Source: Hufsiella arboris
Lineage (GTDB): Bacteria; Bacteroidota; Bacteroidia; Sphingobacteriales; Sphingobacteriaceae
Reading direction: 5' to 3'
Assembly: GCF_009834875.1 (NCBI RefSeq)
Contig: NZ_WVHT01000001.1
Location: 1-64,000 of the forward strand
Length of the DNA: 64,000 nucleotides
Under the pieces are notes generated by a model. The model saw nothing but the letters and a program-made list of their open reading frames with translations. It searched no databases and was not told the origin of the DNA. How positions within the stretch are numbered: position 1 is the first letter of the stretch; every line of letters begins with the position of its first letter. Shown piece by piece: positions 45,025 through 54,570 of this stretch. The position numbers were made by a program, and so were the translations under genes.

Positions 45025-45906
45025 ATGGGATTTAAATTAAAACCAATAGACGTCGTTGATGATATCACAAAAGAGGATTTTGTGAAAAACTATCTTGAGC
45101 CGCGTAAACCTTTGGTTATCCGAAATATGGCTAAAAAGTGGCCCGGATTTGAAAAATGGACGTTTGAATACTTAAAAGAAGTGGTGGGTGACAAAACCGT
45201 TCCGCTTTATGACAGTTCCAAAGCAGATCCATCTAAGCCCCTCAATTCGTCAGCCGCGGAGATGAAATTCGCTGATTATATCGATTTAATTCGACGCGAA
45301 CCTACCGATCTGCGAATCTTCTTTTTCGACCCGATCAAATCGGCTCCCGAACTGGTTAACGATTTTATCGCCCCGAAAGATCTGATGGGCGGATTTCTTG
45401 ACAAATTTCCGGGAATGTTTTTTGGTGGAGAAGGCTCAGAGACATTTCTGCATTATGACATTGACCTACCCCATATTTTCCATACGCATTTCCACGGAAG
45501 GAAACATGTGATATTGTTTGATTACAAATGGAAGGAACGTTTGTACTGCCTCCCTTTTGCAACTTATGCACTCGAAGACTATAAAGTTGAGCATCCTGAC
45601 TTTAAAAAGTTTCCGGCTTTGGACGGCATCGAAGGAATGGAAATCATATTGGAGCACGGCGACACCTTATTTATGCCAACAGGAATGTGGCATTGGATGA
45701 AATATCTGGACGGATCGTTTTCTATATCTTTAAGAGCGTGGGATAAATCGTGGTTGACAAAGGCAAATAGCCTTTATAATTTAACCATACAGCGCAAGTT
45801 TGATGACCTGATGAAGAAGAAGTTCAGCACAAAATACATGAGCTGGAAAGAAAAAATTGCTGTTAAGCGAGCTGAGAAAGCGCTTGCTAACGGTGAACCA
45901 AGATAG
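45025..45906 (+). CDS. Cupin-like (JmjC/Cupin_8) domain protein
   Basis: The 293-residue protein matches the Cupin_8/JmjC-like Fe(II)/2-oxoglutarate oxygenase fold. The iron-binding triad is visible as His and Asp in 'FLHYDIDL' (about residues 141-148) and a distal His in 'PTGMWHWMKYL' (about 219-229). The start 'EPRKPLVIRNMAKKWPGFEKW' is the family's usual N-terminus. Members hydroxylate proteins or small molecules; the target is unknown. A consensus promoter precedes it and a terminator follows. Confidence 0.88.
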   Translation: MGFKLKPIDVVDDITKEDFVKNYLEPRKPLVIRNMAKKWPGFEKWTFEYLKEVVGDKTVPLYDSSKADPSKPLNSSAAEMKFADYIDLIRREPTDLRIFFFDPIKSAPELVNDFIAPKDLMGGFLDKFPGMFFGGEGSETFLHYDIDLPHIFHTHFHGRKHVILFDYKWKERLYCLPFATYALEDYKVEHPDFKKFPALDGIEGMEIILEHGDTLFMPTGMWHWMKYLDGSFSISLRAWDKSWLTKANSLYNLTIQRKFDDLMKKKFSTKYMSWKEKIAVKRAEKALANGEPR

Positions 45907-45930
45907 TTTTAGTTTTTTTAGTTTGATAGA

Positions 45931-45961
45931 AGAGCGGCCTGTAAATCATGCCGCTTTTTTT
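45931..45961 (+). terminator. Terminator after the cupin gene
   Basis: AGCGGC (45933-45938) and GCCGCT (45950-45955) form a stem followed by seven T. It ends at the stop codon of the convergent NTF2-like gene. Confidence 0.75.
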
Positions 45962-46388
45962 ATGAACTACTACTATGGTCGGCGATGATTTTCCAACCCT
46001 GCTTAGTCTTTCTGAACAAAAGCGTGAAATATCCGTGAGGCTCATCTTTTGAACGTTTTAGATGCCAGGCACCGATGACAAAAGCATTTGCAGTGTCGAG
46101 TAGTCGGATCTCTTTGACATCGAAAGTCAAAAGCCCCATTGCGGCCTTATCCGGATAAGACTTTTTGTAATTTTCTAAGGTGTTACTCCATCCATAATGA
46201 GGACCGCTCCTACCGATAAATACAAGTGAGTCTGATTGCCAGTACCCATCCATATAATGAACGATATCGCCACGGTTCCAAGCCTGGCGCTGAGCTTCCA
46301 GCACATCTTTAATCTCCTTTTGATTATCTTGTGCAAAAAGGGAATTGACGAAAAACAAACCGGCGGCTAAAAAAATCGTTAATTTCAT
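45960..46388 (-). CDS. NTF2-like (DUF4440/SnoaL type) secreted protein
   Basis: The 142-residue protein has a signal peptide (to about residue 19, SLFAQ). The remainder is one NTF2-like cone fold: 'IKDVLEAQRQAWNRGDIVHYM', 'FIGRSGPHYGWSNTLENY' and 'TLLFRKTKQGWKIIADHSS', typical of DUF4440/SnoaL_3. Such secreted members have no settled function. It ends in four Ser codons that abut the terminator of the convergent cupin gene. Confidence 0.88.
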   Translation of the reverse strand: MKLTIFLAAGLFFVNSLFAQDNQKEIKDVLEAQRQAWNRGDIVHYMDGYWQSDSLVFIGRSGPHYGWSNTLENYKKSYPDKAAMGLLTFDVKEIRLLDTANAFVIGAWHLKRSKDEPHGYFTLLFRKTKQGWKIIADHSSSS

Positions 46389-46424
46389 TCTACATTTTAA
46401 TTGATCAAAATACCTAATAACTAA

Positions 46425-47321
46425 ATGAAATCAGCAGTTTGTTTTGGAGAAATTTTGTGGGACGAATTTGAAGACGAAAAACGAATTGGCGGCGCGCCGT
46501 TAAATGTTGCTCTTCATTTAAAAAAACATGGCGTAGAAAGTTACATAATCAGTGCGGCCGGCGTTGATGAGAATGGCAGAAATCTAATTGATTATTGTGA
46601 CTCGACCGAACTAAATACAGGTTTTATACAAACGAACCACTCACTGGAAACCGGCGTAGTTACCGTACATCTCAATGCTGATAAACATGCAACCTATACA
46701 ATTAAACAACCTGTTGCCTGGGATGAAATTCAATTTTCAGATGAAGCGGCGAGGAAAGTTTCCGAAGCGGACGCATTCGTATTCGGCACGCTGGCTTGCC
46801 GATCAAAAACCAGTCGCGATACATTATTTAAGCTCTTGCCTTCCGCCCGCTTAAAAGTTCTCGATTTAAACTTACGTGCGCCTTTCGTCGACGATGAATT
46901 AATCAGGCAGCTTTTAGATAAGGCAGATCTTGTTAAAATAAATGAAGATGAACTACTGTATTTATCCCGTTTATTCGGACAGAAAGACGGTAATATTGCT
47001 ATCGAGACACAAATAAGGAATCTCGCTTCGCAGATTAAAGCGGATAACATTTGCGTTACCCTTGGCGACAAAGGGGCCGCCCTTTTATTTGATGACAAAT
47101 TTTATTCGCATCCTGGATTTATGATAAAGGTGGCCGATACCGTAGGTGCCGGAGACGCTTTCTTAGCCGCTTTGATCAACGAAATTTTACAGGGAAGACC
47201 GGCATTCGAATACCTGCGGACAGCCTGCGCTGTTGGAGCTTATGTCGCTTCTAAAAGCGGCGCAAACCCGGCTTACAATCCCAGCGAGGTTCCGGCTCTG
47301 ATTATCCGAAACATTGATTAA
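46425..47321 (+). CDS. PfkB-family carbohydrate kinase (fructokinase-like)
   Basis: The 298-residue kinase has the ribokinase/PfkB signatures: 'GEILWDEFEDEKRIGGAPLN' (substrate region with GG) at the N-terminus, 'LDLNLRAPFVDD', 'KINEDELLYLS', and the catalytic 'DTVGAGDAFLAALI' with its anion-hole GAGD. The pattern resembles fructokinases but the exact sugar is not determinable here. It is preceded by a short gap after the divergent NTF2-like gene and is not tied to a sugar operon. Confidence 0.9.
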   Translation: MKSAVCFGEILWDEFEDEKRIGGAPLNVALHLKKHGVESYIISAAGVDENGRNLIDYCDSTELNTGFIQTNHSLETGVVTVHLNADKHATYTIKQPVAWDEIQFSDEAARKVSEADAFVFGTLACRSKTSRDTLFKLLPSARLKVLDLNLRAPFVDDELIRQLLDKADLVKINEDELLYLSRLFGQKDGNIAIETQIRNLASQIKADNICVTLGDKGAALLFDDKFYSHPGFMIKVADTVGAGDAFLAALINEILQGRPAFEYLRTACAVGAYVASKSGANPAYNPSEVPALIIRNID

Positions 47322-47418
47322 AAACAACGTAAACAATAATATTACATCCTAATAACAAGTTTTAGCCTCGTAAACTTTTAACTTAGATTATTCGTTACTT
47401 AGAATTGAAAGGCATAGC

Positions 47419-48519
47419 ATGCGGGGACATAATTTCTCAAAATTCACTCCTTCCGAAATCCCGAAAGGCGGTTTTGATGAATTGCTTAAACTTTTTCTTG
47501 AACTTCTGAATTACACTTCCGGTGATGCCAACGAAGCGCTGGCATGGATGAACGAGTTGGATAAGCAATATAATCTTACCAATGATGAATACGGAATGGG
47601 TGATTTTATCGAGGATCTGAAAAAGAAAGGGTATTTAGACGATGATCAAAATAATCCGGGCGGATTTAAAATAACGGCGCGAACGGAGCAAAGCATCCGG
47701 CAATCGGCATTAGAGGAGATATTCGGAAAACTCAAAAAGTCAGGAAAAGGCAACCACAGCACCACCCAATCCGGGCAGGGTGAAGAAAAAAATGCGGACA
47801 GGCGGGAATATGAATTTGGTGACGCTTTAGACCAGATTGATATGACAACGTCGATTCACAACGCACAGATCAATCATGGTATAAACGATTTTACCATGAC
47901 GGAGCGCGATCTCGAGGTCGAAGAGAAAGATTATAAAACGCTTACCTCAACGGTTCTGATGATCGACATATCGCACTCGATGATTTTGTATGGTGAGGAT
48001 CGCATAACGCCGGCCAAAAAAGTAGCGATGGCCCTTTCCGAGCTCATCCAACGGAAATATCCGAAAGACACCCTGGACATTGTTGTTTTCGGCAATGATG
48101 CATGGCCCATTGCTTTGAAAGACCTACCATATCTCCAGGTTGGACCCTACCACACTAATACCTATGCAGGGTTGGAACTTGCCACCGATATACTTCGTCG
48201 CCGGAAAACTCATAATAAACAAATATTTATGATAACCGATGGCAAGCCAACCTGCCTGAAAGAGGGAAATAAATATTATAAAAACAGCATCGGCCTTGAC
48301 CGTAAAGTGGTCAATAAAACGTTGAATATGGCGGCACAGTGCAAACGGTTAAATATTCCAATTACAACGTTCATGATTGCCCGCGACCCATATCTGCAAC
48401 AATTTGTAAGAAAATTTACCGAAACAAATGGCGGCAAAGCTTTTTACAGCTCACTGAAAGGACTCGGTGAGTATATTTTTGAAGACTACATCCGTAACAG
48501 ACGAAGAACAGTAAGATAA
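47419..48519 (+). CDS. VWA domain protein, partner of MoxR-type ATPase
   Basis: The 366-residue protein has a helical N-terminal region of about 110 residues with 'FKITARTEQSIRQSALEEIF', a polar Gly/Ser/Gln-rich linker, and a von Willebrand factor A domain (about 175-350) with the metal-ion site DISHS (DxSxS) and a later 'MITDGKPTC'. It is followed by a AAA+ ATPase gene two bases downstream, a stable pairing in which the ATPase and VWA protein act as a chaperone-like machine. Targets are unknown. Confidence 0.9.
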   Translation: MRGHNFSKFTPSEIPKGGFDELLKLFLELLNYTSGDANEALAWMNELDKQYNLTNDEYGMGDFIEDLKKKGYLDDDQNNPGGFKITARTEQSIRQSALEEIFGKLKKSGKGNHSTTQSGQGEEKNADRREYEFGDALDQIDMTTSIHNAQINHGINDFTMTERDLEVEEKDYKTLTSTVLMIDISHSMILYGEDRITPAKKVAMALSELIQRKYPKDTLDIVVFGNDAWPIALKDLPYLQVGPYHTNTYAGLELATDILRRRKTHNKQIFMITDGKPTCLKEGNKYYKNSIGLDRKVVNKTLNMAAQCKRLNIPITTFMIARDPYLQQFVRKFTETNGGKAFYSSLKGLGEYIFEDYIRNRRRTVR

Positions 48520-48521
48520 CA

Positions 48522-50027
48522 ATGAATCAACTCGAAATAAAGACTTTTGGCGAACTCAAAAAATCAGGTTACCGATCGAGAAGTGTTAAACAGGAACTGC
48601 GTGAAAACCTGATTAGTCAATTAAAAAATAAAGAAGCAGGATTTGAAGGGATAATTGGTTTCGAAGATACAGTTATACCCGATCTGCAAACGGCTATTCT
48701 GTCTCAGCACAATATATTGTTGCTTGGCCTGCGTGGCCAGGCAAAAACCAGGATTGCCCGCTTAATGGTAAATCTTTTGGATGAATATGTGCCGTATGTT
48801 GAAGGATCAGAGCTATTTGACGATCCGTTCCATCCAATTTCATGGTTTGCCCGCACCCGACTTCACGAGCAGGGAGATGAAACGCCAATCGGCTGGCTTC
48901 ATCGCTCCGAAAGGTATACCGAAAAGCTCGCAACACCCGATGTAACCGTCGCCGATCTAATCGGAGATGTGGACCCAATTAAAGCTGCGACCTTGAAACT
49001 AACCTATTCTGACGAGCGTGTAATTCACTTTGGATTGATTCCGCGGGCACATCGCGGCATTTTCGTCATTAATGAGTTGCCAGATTTGCAAGCCCGTATT
49101 CAGGTCGCGCTGTTTAACATTCTGCAGGAAAAAGATATTCAGATCCGTGGGTTTAAACTGCGCCTTCCTTTAGATATTCAATTTGTATTTACGGCGAATC
49201 CGGAAGATTATACCAATCGCGGAAGCATTGTTACGCCGTTAAAAGACCGGATTGAAAGCCAGATTTTAACCCATTATCCGCGTACGATTGATGTTTCCAG
49301 AAAGATTACACAACAGGAAGCAGTTTTAACTCCGGCCCAGGTTGAATGTGTTGAATCAGACGGATTGGTAAAAGATTTAATTGAACAAATTGCGTTTGAG
49401 GCCCGCAACTCCGAATACGTAGATAAAAAATCAGGCGTTTCCGCAAGACTCACAATTAGCGCTTATGAAAATCTGATCAGTAATGCAGAGCGCCGCATGC
49501 TGATAAACGACGAAAAGCGCACAGTTGTTCGTATAGCAGATTTCCTTGGCGTGATTCCTGCTATTACCGGTAAAATTGAGCTGGTTTACGAAGGCGAGCA
49601 GGAAGGCCCCGCGAAAGTCGCAAATATTCTAGTTGGAAAAGCCATTAAAACCCTTATGGGCCAGTTCTTTCCAGATCCTGAAAAGCTTAAAAAATCTAAA
49701 ACTTCCAACCCATACTCTGAAATAATCAATTGGTTTGGCTCAGGAAACTCGGTTAACTTGCTTGATGATTTGTCAGAACAAAGTTATAAAGATAAGCTAT
49801 CTTCGGTTCCGGGATTGAAAGCTGTAATTAAACAATTCCATCCTCGTCTAACAGAAAATCAGCAATACTTGCTGATGGAATTTTTATTACACGGACTGGC
49901 CGAGTTTTCACAATTAAGCAAATCTTATCTCGATAATGGCTTCGCGTTTACCGACATGTTTAAAAGTTTGTTTAATGCAGAGTTTGACGAAGATGATGAC
50001 TACGATGAACGTGATGAACGGTATTAG
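48522..50027 (+). CDS. MoxR/ChlI-like AAA+ ATPase
   Basis: The 501-residue ATPase has a P-loop GLRGQAKT (about residues 69-76), a Walker B region 'IFVINELPDLQARIQVALFN' and sensor 'FTANPEDYTNRGS'. The Walker B reads NE in place of DE, which I believe is usual in this branch but have not checked. The C-terminus is strongly acidic (FDEDDDYDERDERY). It is translated just after the VWA gene and probably works with it. It resembles magnesium-chelatase subunit I in part, but no chlorophyll genes are near. Confidence 0.9.
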   Translation: MNQLEIKTFGELKKSGYRSRSVKQELRENLISQLKNKEAGFEGIIGFEDTVIPDLQTAILSQHNILLLGLRGQAKTRIARLMVNLLDEYVPYVEGSELFDDPFHPISWFARTRLHEQGDETPIGWLHRSERYTEKLATPDVTVADLIGDVDPIKAATLKLTYSDERVIHFGLIPRAHRGIFVINELPDLQARIQVALFNILQEKDIQIRGFKLRLPLDIQFVFTANPEDYTNRGSIVTPLKDRIESQILTHYPRTIDVSRKITQQEAVLTPAQVECVESDGLVKDLIEQIAFEARNSEYVDKKSGVSARLTISAYENLISNAERRMLINDEKRTVVRIADFLGVIPAITGKIELVYEGEQEGPAKVANILVGKAIKTLMGQFFPDPEKLKKSKTSNPYSEIINWFGSGNSVNLLDDLSEQSYKDKLSSVPGLKAVIKQFHPRLTENQQYLLMEFLLHGLAEFSQLSKSYLDNGFAFTDMFKSLFNAEFDEDDDYDERDERY

Positions 50028-50043
50028 TCCCAATTAATTTTTC

Positions 50044-51318
50044 ATGTCAGACAGGCTTATTCCACTAATCTTTATCAGCATCTTGCTGCTTGTTATAGAT
50101 TTTTACATTTATCGTGCAGTAGTATCCATCAAAAAAAAATGGGGCCCAGCTAAACACCAGGCCTTCACATATGCATGGTGGGGCTTCTCAGTCCTTTTAA
50201 TCATCGGTGTTTTTATCAGCATCTTTTTCAATCTGCAACTTACTCCTAGAGCAATTATACTGGTTGCATTTTTTTTAACTATTGTCACGAAGATTTTTTT
50301 ACTTCCTTTTGTATTGATTGATGATCTACGAAGAGCAATCATCTGGCTTAAGCGAAAGGCTTTTTCAAAAAAGAAGGCGGATACAATACCAGAAAAACGT
50401 TCGGAAGATGAAAAGATATCGCGCTCTCAATTTATCATAAAAGCGGGGATAGCAGTTGCTGCTGTACCTTTAGCATCGTTAACCTGGGGTATTGTTTCGA
50501 GCGCTTATGACTACCAAATTAAACGGCGGAAACTCTATTTACCTAATCTCCCGAAGGAGTTCGATGGCATTAAACTCGGACAGATCTCAGATATCCACTC
50601 AGGAAGTTTTTACAACAAAAAAGCTGTGTTAGGTGGTGTTGAAATGCTGCTTGCCGAAAAGCCGGATGTCATTTTCTTTACGGGCGATATAGTGAACAAT
50701 CTCGCAAACGAAATGCGTGATTACCAGGATTTGTTCGCCAAAGTAAAAGCACCGCTCGGCGTGTTTTCAACCTTAGGAAACCATGATTACGGCGATTATT
50801 ATTTCGGCAGGGGACCGTCTGCCGCGAAAGCAAAAAATCTGCAGGACGTAATTAAAACACATAAGCATCTGAACTGGGATTTGCTGATGAATGAAAATCG
50901 CCGCTTAAAAGTAGACGGCGCCGATATCGCTATTCTTGGAATTGAAAACTGGGGCACCGGCCGTTTCCCGAAATATGGACGCATGGACCTGGCCGTTAAG
51001 GGAACTGAAGAAGCTCCTGTAAAACTCCTGCTATCACATGATCCGTCGCATTGGAGAGCTGAAGTACTTCCAAAATATCCGCAAATTGATGCCATGTTTA
51101 GCGGACATACACATGGAATGCAGTTCGGAGTAATTACAGAGCATTATCAGTGGAGCCCGGTGCAATACATTTATAAAGAATGGGCCGGATTTTACCGGGA
51201 AATGAACCAGCAGCTTTACGTAAATGTCGGCTACGGCTTTCTGGGATATCCCGGACGAGTTGGAGTTTTGCCTGAAATTACGATATTTGAATTAACACGA
51301 GGTTCAATTCAGGCTTAG
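50044..51318 (+). CDS. Membrane-anchored metallophosphoesterase
   Basis: The 424-residue protein has three N-terminal membrane helices (about 5-25, 40-60 and 68-88), a further hydrophobic segment near 132-152, and a calcineurin-like catalytic domain with all the metal motifs: 'GQISDIHSGSF', 'FFTGDIVNN', 'TLGNHDYGDY', 'LLLSHDPSHW' and 'MFSGHTHGMQFG'. Substrate is unknown; related proteins act on UDP-sugars or phospholipid-linked sugars. It follows the MoxR-type gene by 16 bases and may be cotranscribed. Confidence 0.92.
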   Translation: MSDRLIPLIFISILLLVIDFYIYRAVVSIKKKWGPAKHQAFTYAWWGFSVLLIIGVFISIFFNLQLTPRAIILVAFFLTIVTKIFLLPFVLIDDLRRAIIWLKRKAFSKKKADTIPEKRSEDEKISRSQFIIKAGIAVAAVPLASLTWGIVSSAYDYQIKRRKLYLPNLPKEFDGIKLGQISDIHSGSFYNKKAVLGGVEMLLAEKPDVIFFTGDIVNNLANEMRDYQDLFAKVKAPLGVFSTLGNHDYGDYYFGRGPSAAKAKNLQDVIKTHKHLNWDLLMNENRRLKVDGADIAILGIENWGTGRFPKYGRMDLAVKGTEEAPVKLLLSHDPSHWRAEVLPKYPQIDAMFSGHTHGMQFGVITEHYQWSPVQYIYKEWAGFYREMNQQLYVNVGYGFLGYPGRVGVLPEITIFELTRGSIQA

Positions 51319-51331
51319 GCCCTTAACTTTA

Positions 51332-52210
51332 ATGAAGAAACTCTTCTACCAGGTTCTGGACTTTATCTTGTTCAGCAATATTTTTATGGCCCTTTGCGCT
51401 GTGGCGCAGGGAATGGTTACATATCAGCTACTTAACGCCCAGCCCGATAAATACGTTTTGGGTTTACTTTTTGCCGCGACACTGGCTTTATATAATTTTA
51501 GCATACTGCTTGCAAAACCGGCAGATCCATCGCAATCCCAATTTAAACGTGTTCGCTGGTTTTTTGATCATTACCGGCTAATGATATCTATTACCATCAT
51601 CGCGGTACTTGCCTTAATTCCGCTAGTGCTTTTTCTTACTACAACGTCTATAATTTTATTAGGATTCCTGGGCGTTCTTTCTGTATCGTACAATTTGCCG
51701 CTTTTTAGCTTCCACGAAAAGAAATTCGGCCTGAGGAATATACCAGGGATAAAGCTTTTTTTGATTGCTCTTGTCTGGTCGTTAAGCTGCGTTAGCCTTC
51801 CTATTGTAGAGCTGGAAAGTCATGGAATCATATCGGTTTCTTCCAGAGACACGATACTCTTACTCACCAAGCGCTTTCTTTTCATCGCAGCACTAGCTGT
51901 TCCGTTTGATATACGGGATCTGTTCCAGGATAGAAATTATGACCTGAAAACCATTCCCGTTGTATTAGGAGAAAAGAAAGCTTACTTGTTTTGCCTGGTT
52001 TTGTTACTTTTTTACCTGATCCTTCTTTTCCTTTTTAACAACGGCTTTGACGCGAATTTCTGGGGTTTAGCTATCACGATATTCCTGGCGGGTTGGCTGA
52101 TCTTTAAATCCGACCGCAAAAAAGACGAATACTATTATTTCTTTTATCTTGACGGCGTATTGATTTTACAATTCCTGTTTCTTTCTTTAACCAGTTTGGC
52201 AAGTCGCTGA
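51332..52210 (+). CDS. UbiA-like membrane protein
   Basis: The 292-residue protein has about eight hydrophobic helices. The motif 'DIRDLFQDRNYDLKTIPVVLG' (about residues 193-213) matches the second Asp-rich motif of UbiA prenyltransferases, while the first NDxxDxxxD motif is not evident ('LYNFSILLAKPADPSQSQ' takes its place). It is therefore a UbiA-superfamily member of uncertain activity. It starts 13 bases after the metallophosphoesterase stop, and converges with the response regulator gene. Confidence 0.75.
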   Translation: MKKLFYQVLDFILFSNIFMALCAVAQGMVTYQLLNAQPDKYVLGLLFAATLALYNFSILLAKPADPSQSQFKRVRWFFDHYRLMISITIIAVLALIPLVLFLTTTSIILLGFLGVLSVSYNLPLFSFHEKKFGLRNIPGIKLFLIALVWSLSCVSLPIVELESHGIISVSSRDTILLLTKRFLFIAALAVPFDIRDLFQDRNYDLKTIPVVLGEKKAYLFCLVLLLFYLILLFLFNNGFDANFWGLAITIFLAGWLIFKSDRKKDEYYYFFYLDGVLILQFLFLSLTSLASR

Positions 52211-52214
52211 TCTG

Positions 52215-52907
52215 TTAATCAACAACAAACTTATAGCCGATTCCACGAACAGTTTGAAGATATTTTGGCCCGTCCGGATTGTCTTCGATTTTTTTGCGAA
52301 GCCTTACGATGTGCATATCCAACGTGCGGGTATTCACGTCCGAATTGTAGCCCCAAACCACCATCATCAAATCATCACGGTTTATGACCTGATTCACGTT
52401 TTTAAGGAAGTACAAAAGGATCCTGTTTTCAAGTATGGTAAGTTCTATTTTTTTACCGTTTTTTATCAATGAATGGGTATTTGGATGATGCTCCATGTCG
52501 CCGAACCGTTGAATATCGGAACCAGTATTACTATTCGACAGAAATTTAACCTTATTGTCAAGCATTGCAACCAATACATCCATGTTAAATGGCTTGGTAA
52601 CATAATCAGAAACGCCAAGATTGTAGGCCTCAATTTTATCAACGTCCTGAGCTTTCGCTGTCATCATGATAATCATGTTCTCGAATCCATTGACCCGCAG
52701 ATCATTACAAATATCTGAACCTTGTTTACCCGGCAGCATCCAGTCAAGCAATACAATATCCGGTTGGTTTTCATTGATAAGAGTCTCGGCGGCGGCACCG
52801 TCTGACGTTTCAATAACATCATAACCCTCTGCTTTCAAGCGGTGCGTCAATAAAAACCTCAGGTTCTCATCATCCTCAATTACTGCTATTTTAAATGTCT
52901 TATTCAT
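52215..52907 (-). CDS. OmpR/PhoB-family response regulator
   Basis: The 230-residue regulator has a receiver domain (about 1-120) with the acidic pair EDD at 11-13, phospho-acceptor Asp55 (VLLDWMLPG) and Lys105 (TKPF), then a winged-helix DNA-binding domain ending 'VRGIGYKFVV'. It resembles RprY of Bacteroides. Its ATG overlaps the histidine kinase stop (TAATG), so the two are translationally coupled, with an S9-peptidase-like lipoprotein at the head of the operon. Confidence 0.95.
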   Translation of the reverse strand: MNKTFKIAVIEDDENLRFLLTHRLKAEGYDVIETSDGAAAETLINENQPDIVLLDWMLPGKQGSDICNDLRVNGFENMIIMMTAKAQDVDKIEAYNLGVSDYVTKPFNMDVLVAMLDNKVKFLSNSNTGSDIQRFGDMEHHPNTHSLIKNGKKIELTILENRILLYFLKNVNQVINRDDLMMVVWGYNSDVNTRTLDMHIVRLRKKIEDNPDGPKYLQTVRGIGYKFVVD

Positions 52908-54568
52908 TATACTTCAAATGGCAAGGTTACAGTGAAAACCGAACCTTTATTTACAACACTGGTTACGAATATATCGCCGTTCATAAAATTAAGCAGTTCT
53001 TTGCAAAATGCCAATCCGAGCCCTACGCTTCCCTGTTGATTGTATTGGCTCTGAACCCTGTAAAATTTTCTAAATATATTGTTTATTTCGCTGGCAGGAA
53101 TTCCTATTCCACTATCGGTGAAAACAAATTCGATATTTCGTTTCGCTTTGCGTACACGAATATCCAGCTGTTTTCGGTCTGCAGGGGAATATTTATAAGC
53201 ATTGTCGATTAGATTACTGAAAACACTGGCAAGCAGCACCGGGTCGCTTTTAAAATATCCTACGTCATCGATAGCACAATCAATATCAAAATCAGGGTGT
53301 TTTAACTGATAAGTATCAATAACATTTTGTATAAAAACTTCCAGCGAGATTTCCTCATACTTAAGCTTGATCGATCTATTTTCAATTTGCGTAAAAGACA
53401 GAAGTTTGTTCATTAAATCATTCAGCTTATCAGCTTCCTCGTCAAGGATTTTCCCATAGTGTTTACGTTCAACATTGGTCAGTTCATGACTGCTACGAAT
53501 GTTATTGCCGGCAATTTTTATGACGCTTACGGGCGTTTTAAATTCGTGAGTAAGATTGTTGATGAAATCATATTGAAGCTTAAACATTTTACTGTTAATG
53601 TTCAGATTGCGGAATATCAGATAAGCAACAGTTACTAAGACGCCGTAAATCAATATCAAAGCAATAGCAATCGGCAAAAATCTTCTTGCTATTTCCTTAT
53701 TCAAATAATCCCGGTATGAGCTAAAGTATAATTTATAATCAGCCAGTGCACCTGGCAAAGCAATATCAGTGGCGATTAAATTTGGATTTGTATCGATGGA
53801 TTCATAAACCAACGGCTTAATAGAAATCTTCTGATAAAGTTCAGGATGAGTATTCTTTATTTTAAGTAACTGTGGTTCGAGATAAAAAGTAAGAATATCC
53901 TCCTGGTAGAGCGGCGATACCGGAACCGATTTTTTCATCAGGTCTTTGAATATTTTCAGCTCCTCTCGTCTCGGAATATTCATGTAAGTAATTTTGCTGG
54001 GCGAGATGTTATAGAAAATATCGTCATTCGACAATGCTTTCGCCGTATCAACAGCTTCAATAAAACTGGCAAAACGAATTGCCATCTTGTTGAACTCATC
54101 AGAGTTTTTAATACTTAGGGTATTCGGCAGGGAACTTTTGTATAACACAACCGAATCAGGCTTGATATTGCGTTTGAACTGAAGCACCGATCTCGGGCTA
54201 ACCGCCATGTTGCCCATTTTCAACCCATCGCTGATCTGATGGTTGCTTATTTCTGTGTCATAAAACACTACCTTAGTTACAAAATCAAATCTCTTTAGTA
54301 CGGTATCAACATATTTTACAACTGAAACCGAATCGAGATAACCCTGGTAAAAAGAAATTTCCGGAATTTTATTTTGGAAAAAGTCCTCGTAAGGTTTTAC
54401 AATTTCCTCCTGTACATTAATTTTTGCGGAATAAAACTCATTCTCGACATATTTCTTTGTGAGATTGAATCCCAGCAACAATGCAGCAATCAGCGAAAGC
54501 GAAATAAGCACCAGAAATGCTACAACAAGGACGAAATTTTTCCGGTAAACCTGCTGGTCAGCCTTCAT
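52907..54568 (-). CDS. Membrane sensor histidine kinase
   Basis: The 553-residue kinase has two membrane helices (about 12-33 and 297-319) that enclose a large periplasmic sensor of about 260 residues without a recognised domain. The cytoplasmic part has the H-box LTHEFKTPVSVI (His341), N-box 'NLIDNAYKYS', and 'DSGIGIP' and 'GLGLAF' for ATP binding. It lies two bases after the S9-like gene and overlaps the response regulator gene. The large sensor might bind a partner lipoprotein such as its operon neighbour; this is inference. Confidence 0.94.
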   Translation of the reverse strand: MKADQQVYRKNFVLVVAFLVLISLSLIAALLLGFNLTKKYVENEFYSAKINVQEEIVKPYEDFFQNKIPEISFYQGYLDSVSVVKYVDTVLKRFDFVTKVVFYDTEISNHQISDGLKMGNMAVSPRSVLQFKRNIKPDSVVLYKSSLPNTLSIKNSDEFNKMAIRFASFIEAVDTAKALSNDDIFYNISPSKITYMNIPRREELKIFKDLMKKSVPVSPLYQEDILTFYLEPQLLKIKNTHPELYQKISIKPLVYESIDTNPNLIATDIALPGALADYKLYFSSYRDYLNKEIARRFLPIAIALILIYGVLVTVAYLIFRNLNINSKMFKLQYDFINNLTHEFKTPVSVIKIAGNNIRSSHELTNVERKHYGKILDEEADKLNDLMNKLLSFTQIENRSIKLKYEEISLEVFIQNVIDTYQLKHPDFDIDCAIDDVGYFKSDPVLLASVFSNLIDNAYKYSPADRKQLDIRVRKAKRNIEFVFTDSGIGIPASEINNIFRKFYRVQSQYNQQGSVGLGLAFCKELLNFMNGDIFVTSVVNKGSVFTVTLPFEV

Positions 54569-54570
54569 GG

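Noticed and set aside
46730-47098. 122-codon minus-strand frame
   Set aside because: It is antisense to the sugar kinase and has no start signal or domain.
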